64,000 bases of DNA from Nocardia niwae NBRC 108934 = DSM 45340 (lineage in GTDB: Bacteria; Actinomycetota; Actinomycetes; Mycobacteriales; Mycobacteriaceae). Positions 42,957 to 51,634 of the stretch are shown piece by piece (position 1 is the stretch's first letter; every line of letters begins with the position of its first letter). The translations under genes and the position numbers were made by a program. The notes under the pieces were generated by a model. The model did no database searches, was not told where the DNA came from, and saw nothing but the letters and a program-made list of their open reading frames with translations. The stretch spans positions 186,001 through 250,000 of the forward strand of contig NZ_BDCK01000015.1 in the NCBI RefSeq assembly GCF_001613465.1, given 5' to 3'.

Positions 42957-44842
42957 CCTCGATCCAGGTGGCGCAGCGGGGGACCGGACTGCTGCGCACG
43001 TTCAACGAGGCCGGGGTGCTGTCGGCGGCGGACGTGCACGTGGCTGTGCGTCTGGGCCGGTTGGGCCGTGAATCGTCGGAGGCGGTGCTGTTCGCGGCGG
43101 CGCTGGCCGTGCGCGCGGTGCGCTCCGGCTCGGTGTGCCTGGAACTGCACCGGATACGAGAGATCGGCGTCGATGCCGACGAGACCTGGGACGCGGGCGT
43201 CGATCCGGCGACGCTGCCGTGGCCCGACATCCAGGCCGTGGTCGACGCGCTGCGGGTGAGCCCGCTGGTGCGCGGTGGACCGGCCGGTCCGTTGCGGCCG
43301 CTGCGGCTGGTCGAATCGCAAGGGCCGGACGACTCCGGCCCGCTGCTCTACCTCGATCGCTACTATCGGCAGGAGCAGACGATCCGTCGGGTGCTCACCG
43401 AGCGATCCGCACACCATCCGGCGGTCGATCCCGGGATCGTGCGCCGCGAACTGGACCGGTTGTTCGACGCGCCTGCGGGCACGGCGCCGGATCGCCAGCG
43501 TCTGGCCGCCGCGCTGGCCGCGACCCACTGGACCACCGTGGTCGCCGGTGGGCCCGGTACCGGCAAGACCCACACCATCGCGCGGATCATCGCCTTGTTG
43601 TCCGCGCACCGCGAGGCCGAGCCGAAGCTGCCCGCGCTGCGCATCGCGCTGGCCGCCCCGACCGGGAAAGCGGCGGCGCGCCTGCAGGAAGCCGTGCGCG
43701 AGCAAGCGGTGTCGCTCGGACTGCCCGAACTCACCGCCGCCACGCTGCACCGGCTGCTCGGCTGGCAGCGCGGGCGCAGCACCCGGTTCAAATATCACGA
43801 GTTCAACCGATTGCCCTACGACGTGATCGTGGTCGATGAAACCTCGATGGTCTCGTTGACGATGATGAGCAGGCTGCTGGCGGCGCTGCGCCCGGACACC
43901 CGCCTGGTCCTGGTCGGCGACCCCGACCAGCTCGCCTCGGTCGACGCGGGCGCGGTGCTCGCCGACCTGGTCGCCGGTCCGGTCGCCGCCACCCCGAATC
44001 CGGTGCTCGACGACATCCTCGGCGCGCAGGCGCCCGCCGAGCACGCCGAGGCTCTGACCGCGCTGGAGCGCACCCGCCTGCGCGGCGGCATCGTGCGGTT
44101 GACCCGTGGCCGCAGATTCGGCGGACGGATCGCCGATCTGGCCGTCGCCGTGCGGGCCGGGGACGCCGACACCGCACTCGAGCTGTTGCGTGGGGGCGGC
44201 GACGAATTGTCGCTGAGTGCGCCGGACGAACTGCCCGCGGTGCGCGCCGACGTGGTGCGGGCCGCGACCGCGGTCACCGCCGCCGCGCTCGACGGTGACG
44301 CGGCGGGCGCGCTCACCGCGCTGGAATCGCATCGGTTGCTGTGCGCGCATCGGCAGGGGCCGTTCGGCGTCGAGCGCTGGGACCGGATGGCCGCGGAGTG
44401 GGCCGCCGCCGGGGGAGCGGGCCCCGACTCCCACCATGCGCCGTGGTACGCCGGCCAACCGCTGCTGGTCACCGCGAACGACCACGAGGCGCGGATCTAC
44501 AACGGCGACACCGGCGTGGTCGTCCGGATGCCCGACGGCTCGCTGCGCGCGGCGCTCCAACGCGGCAACGAGCCGTACCTGGTGCATCCCACGCAGTTCC
44601 CCGCCGTGGTCACCGTCTTCGCCATGACCATTCATCGCAGCCAGGGCAGCCAGTACGACACGGTCTCCGTCGTCCTGCCCGAGCCAGAATCGACGCTGCT
44701 GACGCGGGAATTGCTGTACACCGCGATCACCAGGGCGCGCCGCCACGTCCGGATCATCGGCACCGACGAGTCCATCCGTGCCGGCATCGCGCGGCGGGTG
44801 CTGCGCGCCAGCGGGCTGTCGCGACGGGAAGAGGTCCGGTGA
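42953..44842 (+). CDS. recD: exodeoxyribonuclease V subunit alpha (RecD)
   Basis: A 629-residue 5'-3' helicase of the superfamily 1B. After the N-terminal RecB-binding domain, Walker A is GGPGTGKTHT with Lys205. Motif Ia is ALAAPTGKAAARLQEAV, motif II VVDETSMVSL, motif III LVGDPDQLASVDAG, and the C-terminal motif AMTIHRSQGSQYDTVSVVLP matches the SH3-insert helicases. It starts on the GTG overlapping the recB stop. The gene is followed after 40 bases by a sigma-factor gene on the same strand, so transcription may run on. Confidence 0.96.
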   Translation: MTSIQVAQRGTGLLRTFNEAGVLSAADVHVAVRLGRLGRESSEAVLFAAALAVRAVRSGSVCLELHRIREIGVDADETWDAGVDPATLPWPDIQAVVDALRVSPLVRGGPAGPLRPLRLVESQGPDDSGPLLYLDRYYRQEQTIRRVLTERSAHHPAVDPGIVRRELDRLFDAPAGTAPDRQRLAAALAATHWTTVVAGGPGTGKTHTIARIIALLSAHREAEPKLPALRIALAAPTGKAAARLQEAVREQAVSLGLPELTAATLHRLLGWQRGRSTRFKYHEFNRLPYDVIVVDETSMVSLTMMSRLLAALRPDTRLVLVGDPDQLASVDAGAVLADLVAGPVAATPNPVLDDILGAQAPAEHAEALTALERTRLRGGIVRLTRGRRFGGRIADLAVAVRAGDADTALELLRGGGDELSLSAPDELPAVRADVVRAATAVTAAALDGDAAGALTALESHRLLCAHRQGPFGVERWDRMAAEWAAAGGAGPDSHHAPWYAGQPLLVTANDHEARIYNGDTGVVVRMPDGSLRAALQRGNEPYLVHPTQFPAVVTVFAMTIHRSQGSQYDTVSVVLPEPESTLLTRELLYTAITRARRHVRIIGTDESIRAGIARRVLRASGLSRREEVR

Positions 44843-44882
44843 CGGAATCTCACGTTCGCGGCGTCTGCCGCGTCTACCCGAT

Positions 44883-45362
44883 GTGAGCCTGCCCCCGTTC
44901 GAGGAAATAGTGGCCGAATACGGCCCGATGGTGTTGCGCGTCTGCCGGGCGGTGCTCGGTCCGTCCGACGCGGCCGACGCCTGGTCGGAAACGTTTCTCT
45001 CGGCGCTGCGCGCGTTTCCCGGCCTGCCCTCGGACACCAATGTCGAGGCATGGCTGGTCACCATCGCCCATCGCCGCGCGATCGACGTCGGCCGTGCGCT
45101 CACGCGTGCGCCGGTCCCGGCCGAGACGCTGCCGGAACGCCCCGCCACCGCGCCCGGACCCGCCGACTACGACCCCGATCTGTGGGCCGCCCTGCGGGCG
45201 CTGCCGACCAAACAGCGCCAGGCGGTCGCCTACCACTATCTGGCCGGGCTTCCCCACGCGGAGATCGCCGCATTGCTCGGCAATTCTCCCGACGCCGCCC
45301 GCCGCGCCGCCGCGGACGGCCTGAAGACCCTGCGCAAGCTCTACCCGAAGGATGAAGCATGA
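44883..45362 (+). CDS. ECF-type RNA polymerase sigma factor
   Basis: A 159-residue minimal sigma factor with region 2 (about residues 5-65, FEEIVAEYGPMVLRVCRAVLG ... AWSETFLSALRAFPGL ... EAWLVTIAHRRAID) and region 4 (about 100-150, ALPTKQRQAVAYHYLAGLPHAEIAALLGNSPDAARRAAADGLKTLR). The GTG at 44883 is set by homology; no good ribosome binding site is visible. Its stop overlaps the start of the methyltransferase gene (ATGA), giving coupled translation. No anti-sigma gene is adjacent. I infer that it controls the alkylation-repair genes behind it, but autoregulation is not shown. Confidence 0.85.
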   Translation: MSLPPFEEIVAEYGPMVLRVCRAVLGPSDAADAWSETFLSALRAFPGLPSDTNVEAWLVTIAHRRAIDVGRALTRAPVPAETLPERPATAPGPADYDPDLWAALRALPTKQRQAVAYHYLAGLPHAEIAALLGNSPDAARRAAADGLKTLRKLYPKDEA

Positions 45363-45973
45363 TGGCCACTCCCGATCCCGGCGACGGATTGTCGCGCGCA
45401 CTGACTCCCGACGCCGAACTGCTCGCCACCTTGCACGCTCGCCTGACCGCCGACGCCGAAGCCGCGGGCCTGCTCGATGTCGCCTATCGCCTGCTGGACA
45501 CCCCGGTGGGGACTCTGCTGCTGGCTGCCACGCCCGCCGGACTGGTCCGCGTCGCCTATCCCACCGAGGATCACGACGCGGTGCTCGCCACGCTGTCGGC
45601 CCGGATAAGCCCGCGCATCCTCGCGGCGCCCGCCCGTCTGGACACCGCGGCGCGGCAGATCGCGGAATACTTCGCGGGTGGCCGGACGCATTTCGACCTG
45701 CCGCTGGATCTGCGGCTGGCCGTGGGATTCCGCCGCCAGGTGATCGAGCACCTGCCCGCCATCGGCTACGGACAACGCGCGAGCTACGGCGCGGTGGCCG
45801 CTGCCGTCGGCAATCCGCGTGCGGTGCGCGCGGTCGGCTCCGCCTGCGCGCACAACCCGCTGCCGGTGGTGATCCCGTGCCACCGGGTGGTGCGCGGGGA
45901 CGGGTCGATCGGACAGTACGTCGGCGGCGTCACCGCGAAACACGTGCTGCTGGATCTGGAGACGGCGGCATGA
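45359..45973 (+). CDS. ogt: methylated-DNA--[protein]-cysteine S-methyltransferase
   Basis: A 204-residue suicide DNA repair protein that takes alkyl groups from O6-alkylguanine. The acceptor is Cys174 in IPCHRVV, and the DNA-binding helix region YGQRASYGAVAAAVGNPRAVRAVGSACAHNPLPVV is canonical. It has about 35 extra N-terminal residues before the usual start (DTPVGTLLLAATPAGLVRVAY). ATG 45359 overlaps the sigma gene, and ATG 45362 is also possible. The stop overlaps the next gene's ATG, so three genes are chained by overlaps. Confidence 0.95.
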   Translation: MMATPDPGDGLSRALTPDAELLATLHARLTADAEAAGLLDVAYRLLDTPVGTLLLAATPAGLVRVAYPTEDHDAVLATLSARISPRILAAPARLDTAARQIAEYFAGGRTHFDLPLDLRLAVGFRRQVIEHLPAIGYGQRASYGAVAAAVGNPRAVRAVGSACAHNPLPVVIPCHRVVRGDGSIGQYVGGVTAKHVLLDLETAA

Positions 45974-46752
45974 GCGAGCGAAGCGTCGGCTCCGCCCGGC
46001 GCGGCCAGCGGGGGGAGCCGAACCCGGGATGGACGAAAGCCGCTGCTTCCCTGGCGGATCGGGTCGGTGACCAGCCGTGGCAGGAGCTGCTCGAGGAAGT
46101 CGACGCCCAGGGCTGCGCGGCGACCGGGCCGATCCTCACTCCGGCGGAGTGCGCCGAGTTCACCGACCTCTGGGACGACCGCACGCGGTTCCGGTCCACC
46201 GTCGACATGGCACGCTATCGATTCGGCGAAGGCACCTACCGGTACTTCGCGAACCCCGTGCCGGATTCGATCATGGACCTACGGGCGTCCTTCTATCGAA
46301 AGCTGTTGCCGCTGGCCCGCTCCTGGGCCGAGCGGCTCGGCGACCCGGCTCCGTGGCCGGACGAGTTCGCGGACTGGCTCGCCGCCTGCCACGCCGCGGG
46401 CCAGAACCAGCCGACTCCGATCCTGTTGCGCTACACAACGGGTGACTGGAACGCCTTGCACCGCGACCTGTACGGCGAGCTGGTTTTCCCGATGCAGGTC
46501 GTCATCGGGTTGGATCGGCCCGGGATCGACCACACCGGAGGGGAATTCGTGCTGGTCGAGCAGCGTCCGCGTGCGCAGTCGAAAGCGACCGTTTCCGTGC
46601 TGGAGCAAGGCCACGCGCTGATCTTCACCACCCGCGACCGGCCGACGCGCTCGAGCCGAGGATGGTCCCGCGCCCCGATCCGTCACGGCGTCAGTCGCGT
46701 GCGCGGCGGTTTCCGGCACACCTTGGGCCTCGTGCTGCACGACGCGGGGTAG
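45970..46752 (+). CDS. 2-oxoglutarate/Fe(II)-dependent oxygenase, AlkB-like context
   Basis: A 260-residue double-stranded beta-helix oxygenase. The iron triad is visible as His164 and Asp166 (LHRDLYG) and His239 (RHGVSRV). An Arg eight residues after His239 (FRHTLGLVLHDAG) fits 2-oxoglutarate binding. The part VLVEQRPRAQSKATVSVLEQGHALIFTTRDRP is typical of a family often found beside Ada and Ogt genes. By context it probably reverses alkylated bases oxidatively, as AlkB does, but it is not close to AlkB itself. It starts on an ATG overlapping the ogt stop. Confidence 0.88.
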   Translation: MSERSVGSARRGQRGEPNPGWTKAAASLADRVGDQPWQELLEEVDAQGCAATGPILTPAECAEFTDLWDDRTRFRSTVDMARYRFGEGTYRYFANPVPDSIMDLRASFYRKLLPLARSWAERLGDPAPWPDEFADWLAACHAAGQNQPTPILLRYTTGDWNALHRDLYGELVFPMQVVIGLDRPGIDHTGGEFVLVEQRPRAQSKATVSVLEQGHALIFTTRDRPTRSSRGWSRAPIRHGVSRVRGGFRHTLGLVLHDAG

Positions 46753-46757
46753 CCCCG

Positions 46758-47012
46758 GTGTACACCTTGCTCGATGGTCAGGGCCTGCCGTATCGCAGCG
46801 CCGAGCCGGGCGGCTACGGCGGTCATCGCCGCAGCCGGATCTACGGCCGCCTCGACTGCCCATCGGCCCTGCGCGCGCTGGCCCGTGGCACATACCGCGC
46901 ACATCGCGTCTTCTTCGCCACCGAACTCGACGCTCTGTCCGCGGGGTATCGCCCCTGCGCCGTTTGCCTGCCCGAGCGATACGGCGCGTGGAAGGCTTTG
47001 CGCTTTTCGTGA
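46758..47012 (+). CDS. stand-alone Ada-type metal-binding (methylphosphotriester) domain
   Basis: An 84-residue protein resembling the N-terminal domain of Ada, which binds zinc through four Cys and takes methyl groups from DNA phosphotriesters. Visible are Cys34 in GRLDCPSAL and Cys67/Cys70 in AGYRPCAVC, the latter matching the hallmark GFRPCKRC of Ada. The fourth Cys, four residues after the first in Ada, is replaced (CPSAL), so the metal site may use another ligand or be incomplete. It begins at a GTG five bases after the oxygenase stop. With ogt and the oxygenase it forms a split Ada-like set. Confidence 0.82.
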   Translation: MYTLLDGQGLPYRSAEPGGYGGHRRSRIYGRLDCPSALRALARGTYRAHRVFFATELDALSAGYRPCAVCLPERYGAWKALRFS

Positions 47013-47080
47013 TCGAGCGCTCCTCATCCGCAGGGCGAGCCGCCTGATCACGCGCTCGGCCGCTCTCACGGCGGCCGGAA

Positions 47081-47170
47081 CAGTGGCGCGGCCTGGCACC
47101 TCGTTACGACGAGCTTGCCGTCGTTCACCGGGATGCTGTGGTTTTGGCTGCCGTCCTCGCCTGGACGAGG
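47081..47170 (+). pseudogene. C-terminal scrap of an IS5-type transposase
   Basis: Thirty codons read QWRGLAPRYDELAVVHRD followed by AVVLAAVLAWTR, which match the usual end of IS5-group DDE transposases (WRGLATRYDKLA ... LAA). No start, no catalytic DDE residues and no intact inverted repeats were found around it. It is a decayed remnant. Its presence just behind the alkylation-repair operon marks a former insertion site. Confidence 0.6.
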
Positions 47171-47230
47171 TGCTTGCTGTGTGCGTCCTTGCCCCGGCGA
47201 TCTGACGACCCGATGAGCACGGCGGCGACG

Positions 47231-47887
47231 TCAGCTACGCCACACAGCTGTGAACGCATACCACGGGCCACCGAGGTGAGTTGCGGTGAAGTCGTCGAAC
47301 CCGACCGGTGTGCCATGAGGTGAGTACGCCCACCCACTGCTCACCGTGAGCCCGAGCCCGCCACCCTCGATGAAGTAGACGGTACCGTCGGGGTCCTTCC
47401 TGGCATAGCTGATGTCGAACCGGCCGATTTCGAAATGGGAGCGTGAAGGTTCCGAACTCGCTAGTAGGTCGAGGGCTACCCGCTCGAATTGCGGACTGGT
47501 CTTTTCGAACGACGGGCGGGGCAGGAGCGTGGCTGTGCCTGCAACAGCGAGAATCATCGCGGGGGCAGCTGCGATCCACCATGCCCATGTCCGATCCCTA
47601 CCTACGACACGCAGCGTGCGGACCGCCCATACTGCACCGCAGATGAGGAGCACAAGTACGGCCGCGGCGCCGAACAGGAGCGGATCAGCCCAGGCGAAGG
47701 AGCCGTAGCGGGACGGCCACCAGTCGTAGTAGAGGCACACCAGCACAACGACTGGAACGACGGTGAATGCCAAGTGAATCGGCCCGGGAGGCCTGTTCGG
47801 CCTGTCCTGGATGGTCAATGCTCGGGCAAGTGGCTCCCGGTCGCTCACCGGACCAAAGTACCGCGCCGCGGCCGCCTCGGAGGCCAT
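47231..47887 (-). CDS. membrane protein of unknown function
   Basis: A 218-residue protein with three hydrophobic helices at about residues 28-45, 57-78 and 92-112, then a soluble C-terminal domain of about 100 residues rich in aromatic residues (HFEIGRFDISYARKDPDGTVYFIEGGGLGL ... GGPWYAFTAVWRS). No known domain is recognised. The ATG at 47887 with GGAAAG upstream is preferred; the frame is open further upstream but lacks coding bias. Codon bias is weaker than in neighbouring genes and the region has mobile-element scars, so it may have been acquired. Confidence 0.65.
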   Translation of the reverse strand: MASEAAAARYFGPVSDREPLARALTIQDRPNRPPGPIHLAFTVVPVVVLVCLYYDWWPSRYGSFAWADPLLFGAAAVLVLLICGAVWAVRTLRVVGRDRTWAWWIAAAPAMILAVAGTATLLPRPSFEKTSPQFERVALDLLASSEPSRSHFEIGRFDISYARKDPDGTVYFIEGGGLGLTVSSGWAYSPHGTPVGFDDFTATHLGGPWYAFTAVWRS

Positions 47888-48143
47888 CACTTTCCGGCCT
47901 GCTGCTCGGCCGAGAAGCGCACGGCGGCGTCGCCCATATCCACCATCGAGCCCCTTGCGCGCGGCGGGTGCGGGCACTGGTGCCGCCGCGCTCACTACCG
48001 ACACCCGACCTGTCAGCAGATCCATCGACCGGTGTCGGGTTGAGGACCCAGAGGCACGCTTAGAGCGAGAGTAACGAACCGGTTTCCGAACATCGTCCGT
48101 TCGCGTACCTCTCGGCCTGTCAGTGGCGCGGTGGGCGTTCGGC

Positions 48144-48349
48144 ATAGAGCTGTCGAAAACGCTGCAGAACAGCGGCTTGGACGTGCTGGTTCTGGATCAG
48201 GGTATCGACACCTCCACTGCGGTGGGGCGCATGTTCTTCCCCCGGTCCTCGGCGCAATAACCGAGTTCGAGCACGCCTTGATGTCCGAACGCACCCACGA
48301 CGGCCTAAGTCGCAGCCTGCGCCCGGTGCTCCCGGTCCTCGACTCGTGA
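48144..48349 (+). pseudogene. frameshifted remnant of a serine recombinase (resolvase/invertase)
   Basis: From 48144 one frame reads IELSKTLQNSGLDVLVLDQG and then IDTSTAVGRMFF. The next reads LGAITEFEHALMSERTHDGL after a two-base shift at about 48238-48243. Together these match the central part of small serine recombinases of the Tn3 resolvase/Hin type (LDQGIDTSTAVGRMFF ... AEFEHALMSERT). The N-terminal catalytic Ser and the C-terminal DNA-binding helix-turn-helix are missing. It is a truncated, frameshifted relic of a transposon or integrative element. Confidence 0.8.
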
Positions 48350-48437
48350 GTTCACGGCTTCCGAGCCCGATTGGCAGGCGCAGCGGAAATGGATGCGTGT
48401 CGGCGGTCGATTCGACCGGATTGACCGACGTGGCTGC

Positions 48438-49259
48438 TCACGATGTCGCGGCCGGGGCGAAGTCTTGTGCGTGGTCGGCTGCCCAGTGGGCGAAGGTGGT
48501 CGCGGGGCGGCCGATGATTTCGGGGACAGAGGTCGTCGGAGCGACCGGGTGTTCGGGCATGCCGCCGAGCACCTCGTCGACATACCAGCTCGCGGTGTCA
48601 CCCATCTCGGAGTGGAAGGCTTCGATCGCCTCCTCGCGGGACACCCTGATGAACGGGATGTGGTGGTTCAGAGCGACGCCCAGTTGCCGGACGAGCTCCG
48701 TGCGGGTCAGGATTTCCGGTCCGGCCAGGCTGTAGGTCTTGCCGGCATGCTCGTCGCCGAGCAGTGCGGTGGCGGCTACCTCGGCGATGTCGTCCATGGC
48801 GATCGGCGCGCTGGCGCTGCTCGGATAGGGTTCCCGCACCGCGCCGGTGTCGCGGATCTGCTTGGCCCAGATCCTGGTGTTCTCCATGAAGTCCCCCGGC
48901 CACAGATGTGTCCACTCCAGGCCACTCGACTCGACGGCCTCTGTGACGCTGCCCCACCAGCTTTCGGGCTCGCCGGACAGATCGACGACCCGGCGGACCC
49001 CGGCCGTGCGCGCCAGCGTGAGGACCTCGGTGACGGTGTCCGGGGTGGGAGCCAGATACAGGCAGTCCACATCCTCGAAGGCAGCCGACAGGCTGTCGAG
49101 TCTGCGCAGGTAACCGGGGATCACCTCGACCTGGTCCGGAAGTGCGGCGCGCCGTGGATCATTCGTCAGCGCACGCACATCCGTCGCACCCATGGTCAGC
49201 AGATGGTCGACAACCTTGCGGCCGATGTTTCCCGTCGCTCCTGTTACCAGGATCTTCAT
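48438..49259 (-). CDS. NmrA-like NAD(P)-binding oxidoreductase
   Basis: A 273-residue atypical SDR. The nucleotide motif ILVTGATGNIGRKVVDHLL is at residues 3-21, followed by the family segment VDCLYLAPTPDTV and the C-terminal FAHWAADHAQDFA. Proteins of this kind (NmrA/HSCARG, YtfG-like) sense or reduce with NADPH; the Tyr-x-x-x-Lys pair of classical SDRs is absent. GGAGGAG is placed well before the ATG at 49259. It stands alone. Confidence 0.9.
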   Translation of the reverse strand: MKILVTGATGNIGRKVVDHLLTMGATDVRALTNDPRRAALPDQVEVIPGYLRRLDSLSAAFEDVDCLYLAPTPDTVTEVLTLARTAGVRRVVDLSGEPESWWGSVTEAVESSGLEWTHLWPGDFMENTRIWAKQIRDTGAVREPYPSSASAPIAMDDIAEVAATALLGDEHAGKTYSLAGPEILTRTELVRQLGVALNHHIPFIRVSREEAIEAFHSEMGDTASWYVDEVLGGMPEHPVAPTTSVPEIIGRPATTFAHWAADHAQDFAPAATS

Positions 49260-49891
49260 ACTGCTCCTCCCGGACTGGTTCAAGGCCGCCCTCCATCCTG
49301 CCCCGACCCTCTCGAAAGTAGGCAAACGTCCGGTCAACTGCCCATGGCGCAGACGTTCGAGCGAGCTCGAGGGCTCGGATTGCCCGATACCGCAGCACGC
49401 TCAGCGATTCGCCGACGCTGTCTCGGCATGAACGGCCCTGCGCGACGGATGATCCGCGCTAGTGGCCACGCTTCTCCACCTGCGAATGGCGGTGATCACG
49501 TCCGGTTTGGGAATTGCGGCAATGGTTGCCGAGCCGAATTGGTAGTGGGCACAAGATCGCTGGAACATCTGGCGTTTCGGTAGCGCGATCTTATTTACTG
49601 CGAATTCGAGCCCTTCTCTTCAGGGACAGGAGTCGATCTGCCCGCACATCCCGGCGAACGAGCCGGTGCGGCCGCAGACGTCCCGAGTGGAATTCCGGTC
49701 GGATGCGACCGGTAATCGGAACGCGAGGTGAATTCGGCCGCGATGAACGATACCGAGCGAATTCGTCTGCCGGGCATCGCCGCGGGGGATGTGTCCGGGT
49801 GGACCGTGGATCGCACGCAATGCCCCCTGTGCTCTCGGGGTGATCGCCGACCGGACCTGAGCCGTTCACGGCCGACGATCGAGGTGATTCT
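49260..49891. other. spacer of 632 bases without a supported gene
   Basis: No frame here shows good coding bias with a ribosome binding site. The part from about 49510 to 49780 is less GC-rich than the genome and contains several GAATTC-type stretches; it probably contains the promoter of the MFS gene at 49892. No repeat or element boundary could be made out. Confidence 0.45.
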
Positions 49892-51310
49892 TTGACTCGC
49901 AAAGAGGCGGCGGTGGCGCTCGGATCGTTCGGGGCGTGCCTGATCTCGGTCTTCATGCAGATGATCGATGTGACGATCGTCAACACCGCGCTCCCGGTCG
50001 TCACCGCGGAGCTGGGGGCGTCGCGGTCGGAGCAGCTGTGGGTGGTGGCCGGTTATTCGCTGGCCTTCGCCTGCGTCCTGCTCACCGCGGCTCGGGTCGG
50101 CGCGATCGTCGGCCGTCGCCGGATGTTCCTCTGGTCGGCGGCGGCTTTCACGGCGGCTTCGGTATGGTGCGGGGTGTCCTCCACCGCAATGGAACTGGTG
50201 ATAGCCAGGATCACGCAGGGCGTGGCGGGCGGGGGGATGGCGGCGCAGACCATCGCCATCATCACCGCGAGCTTCCGGCGCGAGCACCATCAGTACGCCT
50301 TCGCCGTGTACGGCGCCACAGCCGGTTTCGCCGGGATGCTCGGTCCGATCCTCGGTGGCGGGCTGATCACCCTGGATCCCTTCGGGCTCGGCTGGCACGC
50401 GATCTTCCTGATGAACCTGCCGTTGGGCCTGGTGGCCATCGCGCTGGCCGCGGGCTACCTGAGGCTGGGCGCGGCGACGGATCGGGAACCGCTGGATCCG
50501 CGCGGAGCCGTGGTGGCCACCGCGGCGTTGTTCCTGCTGCTGTTCGCGCTGTCGGACAGTCAGCAAGCGGGCTGGCGGCCGGTGCACGGCGCATACCTCG
50601 CAGCCGCGGTGGTGCTGGGCGCGGTGTTCATGACCCACGAACGCGCGACGCGCCGCCGTGGCGGCCGGGCGCTGGTGCGGCTGGACCTGTTCTCCGACCG
50701 GGGATTCGCAGTCGGATCGGTGCTGGTGACGGTCTTCTTCGGCGTGTTCACGGCGTTCGTGTTCACCGTTTCGATCCTGCTGCAGGACGTGCTGGAGTTC
50801 TCCGCGCTTCGTACCGGTGTCGCGATGACGCCGTTCGCCCTGGGCGCCGGCGCGGGCGCGGTGCTGTCGCCGGTCCTCGTGCGCCGCTGGGGGATTCGCG
50901 CGCCGGCCGCCGGCATCGCCGTCTTCGCGGGGTGCGTCGTGGTGGGGGTTGGCTACCTGCACGTGAGCTCCGGCGTGGTGAACCTGCCGCTGGTGGCCGG
51001 GCCGGTGTTCCTCGCGGGTTTCGGGGTCGGGGTGTTCGGTGTGCCGCTGCAGCCGCTGATGCTGGCGGGCCTCGACGATCGGGCGATGGGCGAGGCGTCG
51101 GGGGTGCTGCCCACGGTCGAGCAGATCGGCAATTCGGTCGGGCTGGCGGTGCTCAGCGCGCTGTTCTTCCGCGCGCACACGCTGTCGGGCAGCATGATCA
51201 TGCTCTCGGCCATCGCCGCCGCTGCCCTCGCCCTCGCCGCACTCACGCCGGCGTTGCCCGACCGCGCCCGGACGGCCACCAGCCCCTGGAGCCGGTCGAG
51301 CGCGAACTGA
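49892..51310 (+). CDS. MFS exporter (DHA2/EmrB-QacA family)
   Basis: A 472-residue 14-helix transporter. Motif A-like sequence is seen as ARVGAIVGRRRMFLW after helix 2, the first helix carries MQMIDVTIVNTALP, the DHA2 signature, and motif C is in GFAGMLGPILGGGL. A TTG start is used (TTGACTCGCAAAGAG). It has no adjacent regulator. Its position before the MmpL/PKS lipid locus could be coincidence. The substrate is unknown. Confidence 0.88.
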   Translation: MTRKEAAVALGSFGACLISVFMQMIDVTIVNTALPVVTAELGASRSEQLWVVAGYSLAFACVLLTAARVGAIVGRRRMFLWSAAAFTAASVWCGVSSTAMELVIARITQGVAGGGMAAQTIAIITASFRREHHQYAFAVYGATAGFAGMLGPILGGGLITLDPFGLGWHAIFLMNLPLGLVAIALAAGYLRLGAATDREPLDPRGAVVATAALFLLLFALSDSQQAGWRPVHGAYLAAAVVLGAVFMTHERATRRRGGRALVRLDLFSDRGFAVGSVLVTVFFGVFTAFVFTVSILLQDVLEFSALRTGVAMTPFALGAGAGAVLSPVLVRRWGIRAPAAGIAVFAGCVVVGVGYLHVSSGVVNLPLVAGPVFLAGFGVGVFGVPLQPLMLAGLDDRAMGEASGVLPTVEQIGNSVGLAVLSALFFRAHTLSGSMIMLSAIAAAALALAALTPALPDRARTATSPWSRSSAN

Positions 51311-51634
51311 CCGCGCTGTCCCGCACGCTGAACTTGCCGGAGTGGTCGCTGCCGCGGACTGCACGTCGGTGGGGGCTGTCGATGGCGCACGGCTGCTGTG
51401 CGGGCGCGATGTCCGAGTAGCGGGCCCGAGCTGACGGGCGACAGTCGGCGGTCTCCGCCTTGAACAATCCCGGTGATATTCGGGTGGCGGCCGGTTCGAC
51501 GATCATTCGGCCGACCGGACCGATCCGCTGCAGGCCGTCGCCGATCGCGAACCCCGGACCAATCGATGCGCCGCCCGCGCGGTGATCGAAGCGGCCAACC
51601 GGGGCACACCGGAGGCCGACGGAGGGCGCCGGAC
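51311..51634. other. spacer of 324 bases with a possible coding scrap
   Basis: The second half, about 51499-51638 on the plus strand, has gene-like codon bias (FDDHSADRTDPLQAVADREP ... RAVIEAANRGTPEADGGR, then a stop) but no start and no family that I recognise. It may be a remnant of a lost gene. It converges with the MmpL gene stop at 51635. Confidence 0.35.

Noticed and set aside
49514..49843. A 109-codon frame in the spacer before the MFS gene
   Set aside because: Extremely Arg/Ser-rich, lower GC than genes here, no ribosome binding site and no domain; read as noncoding.
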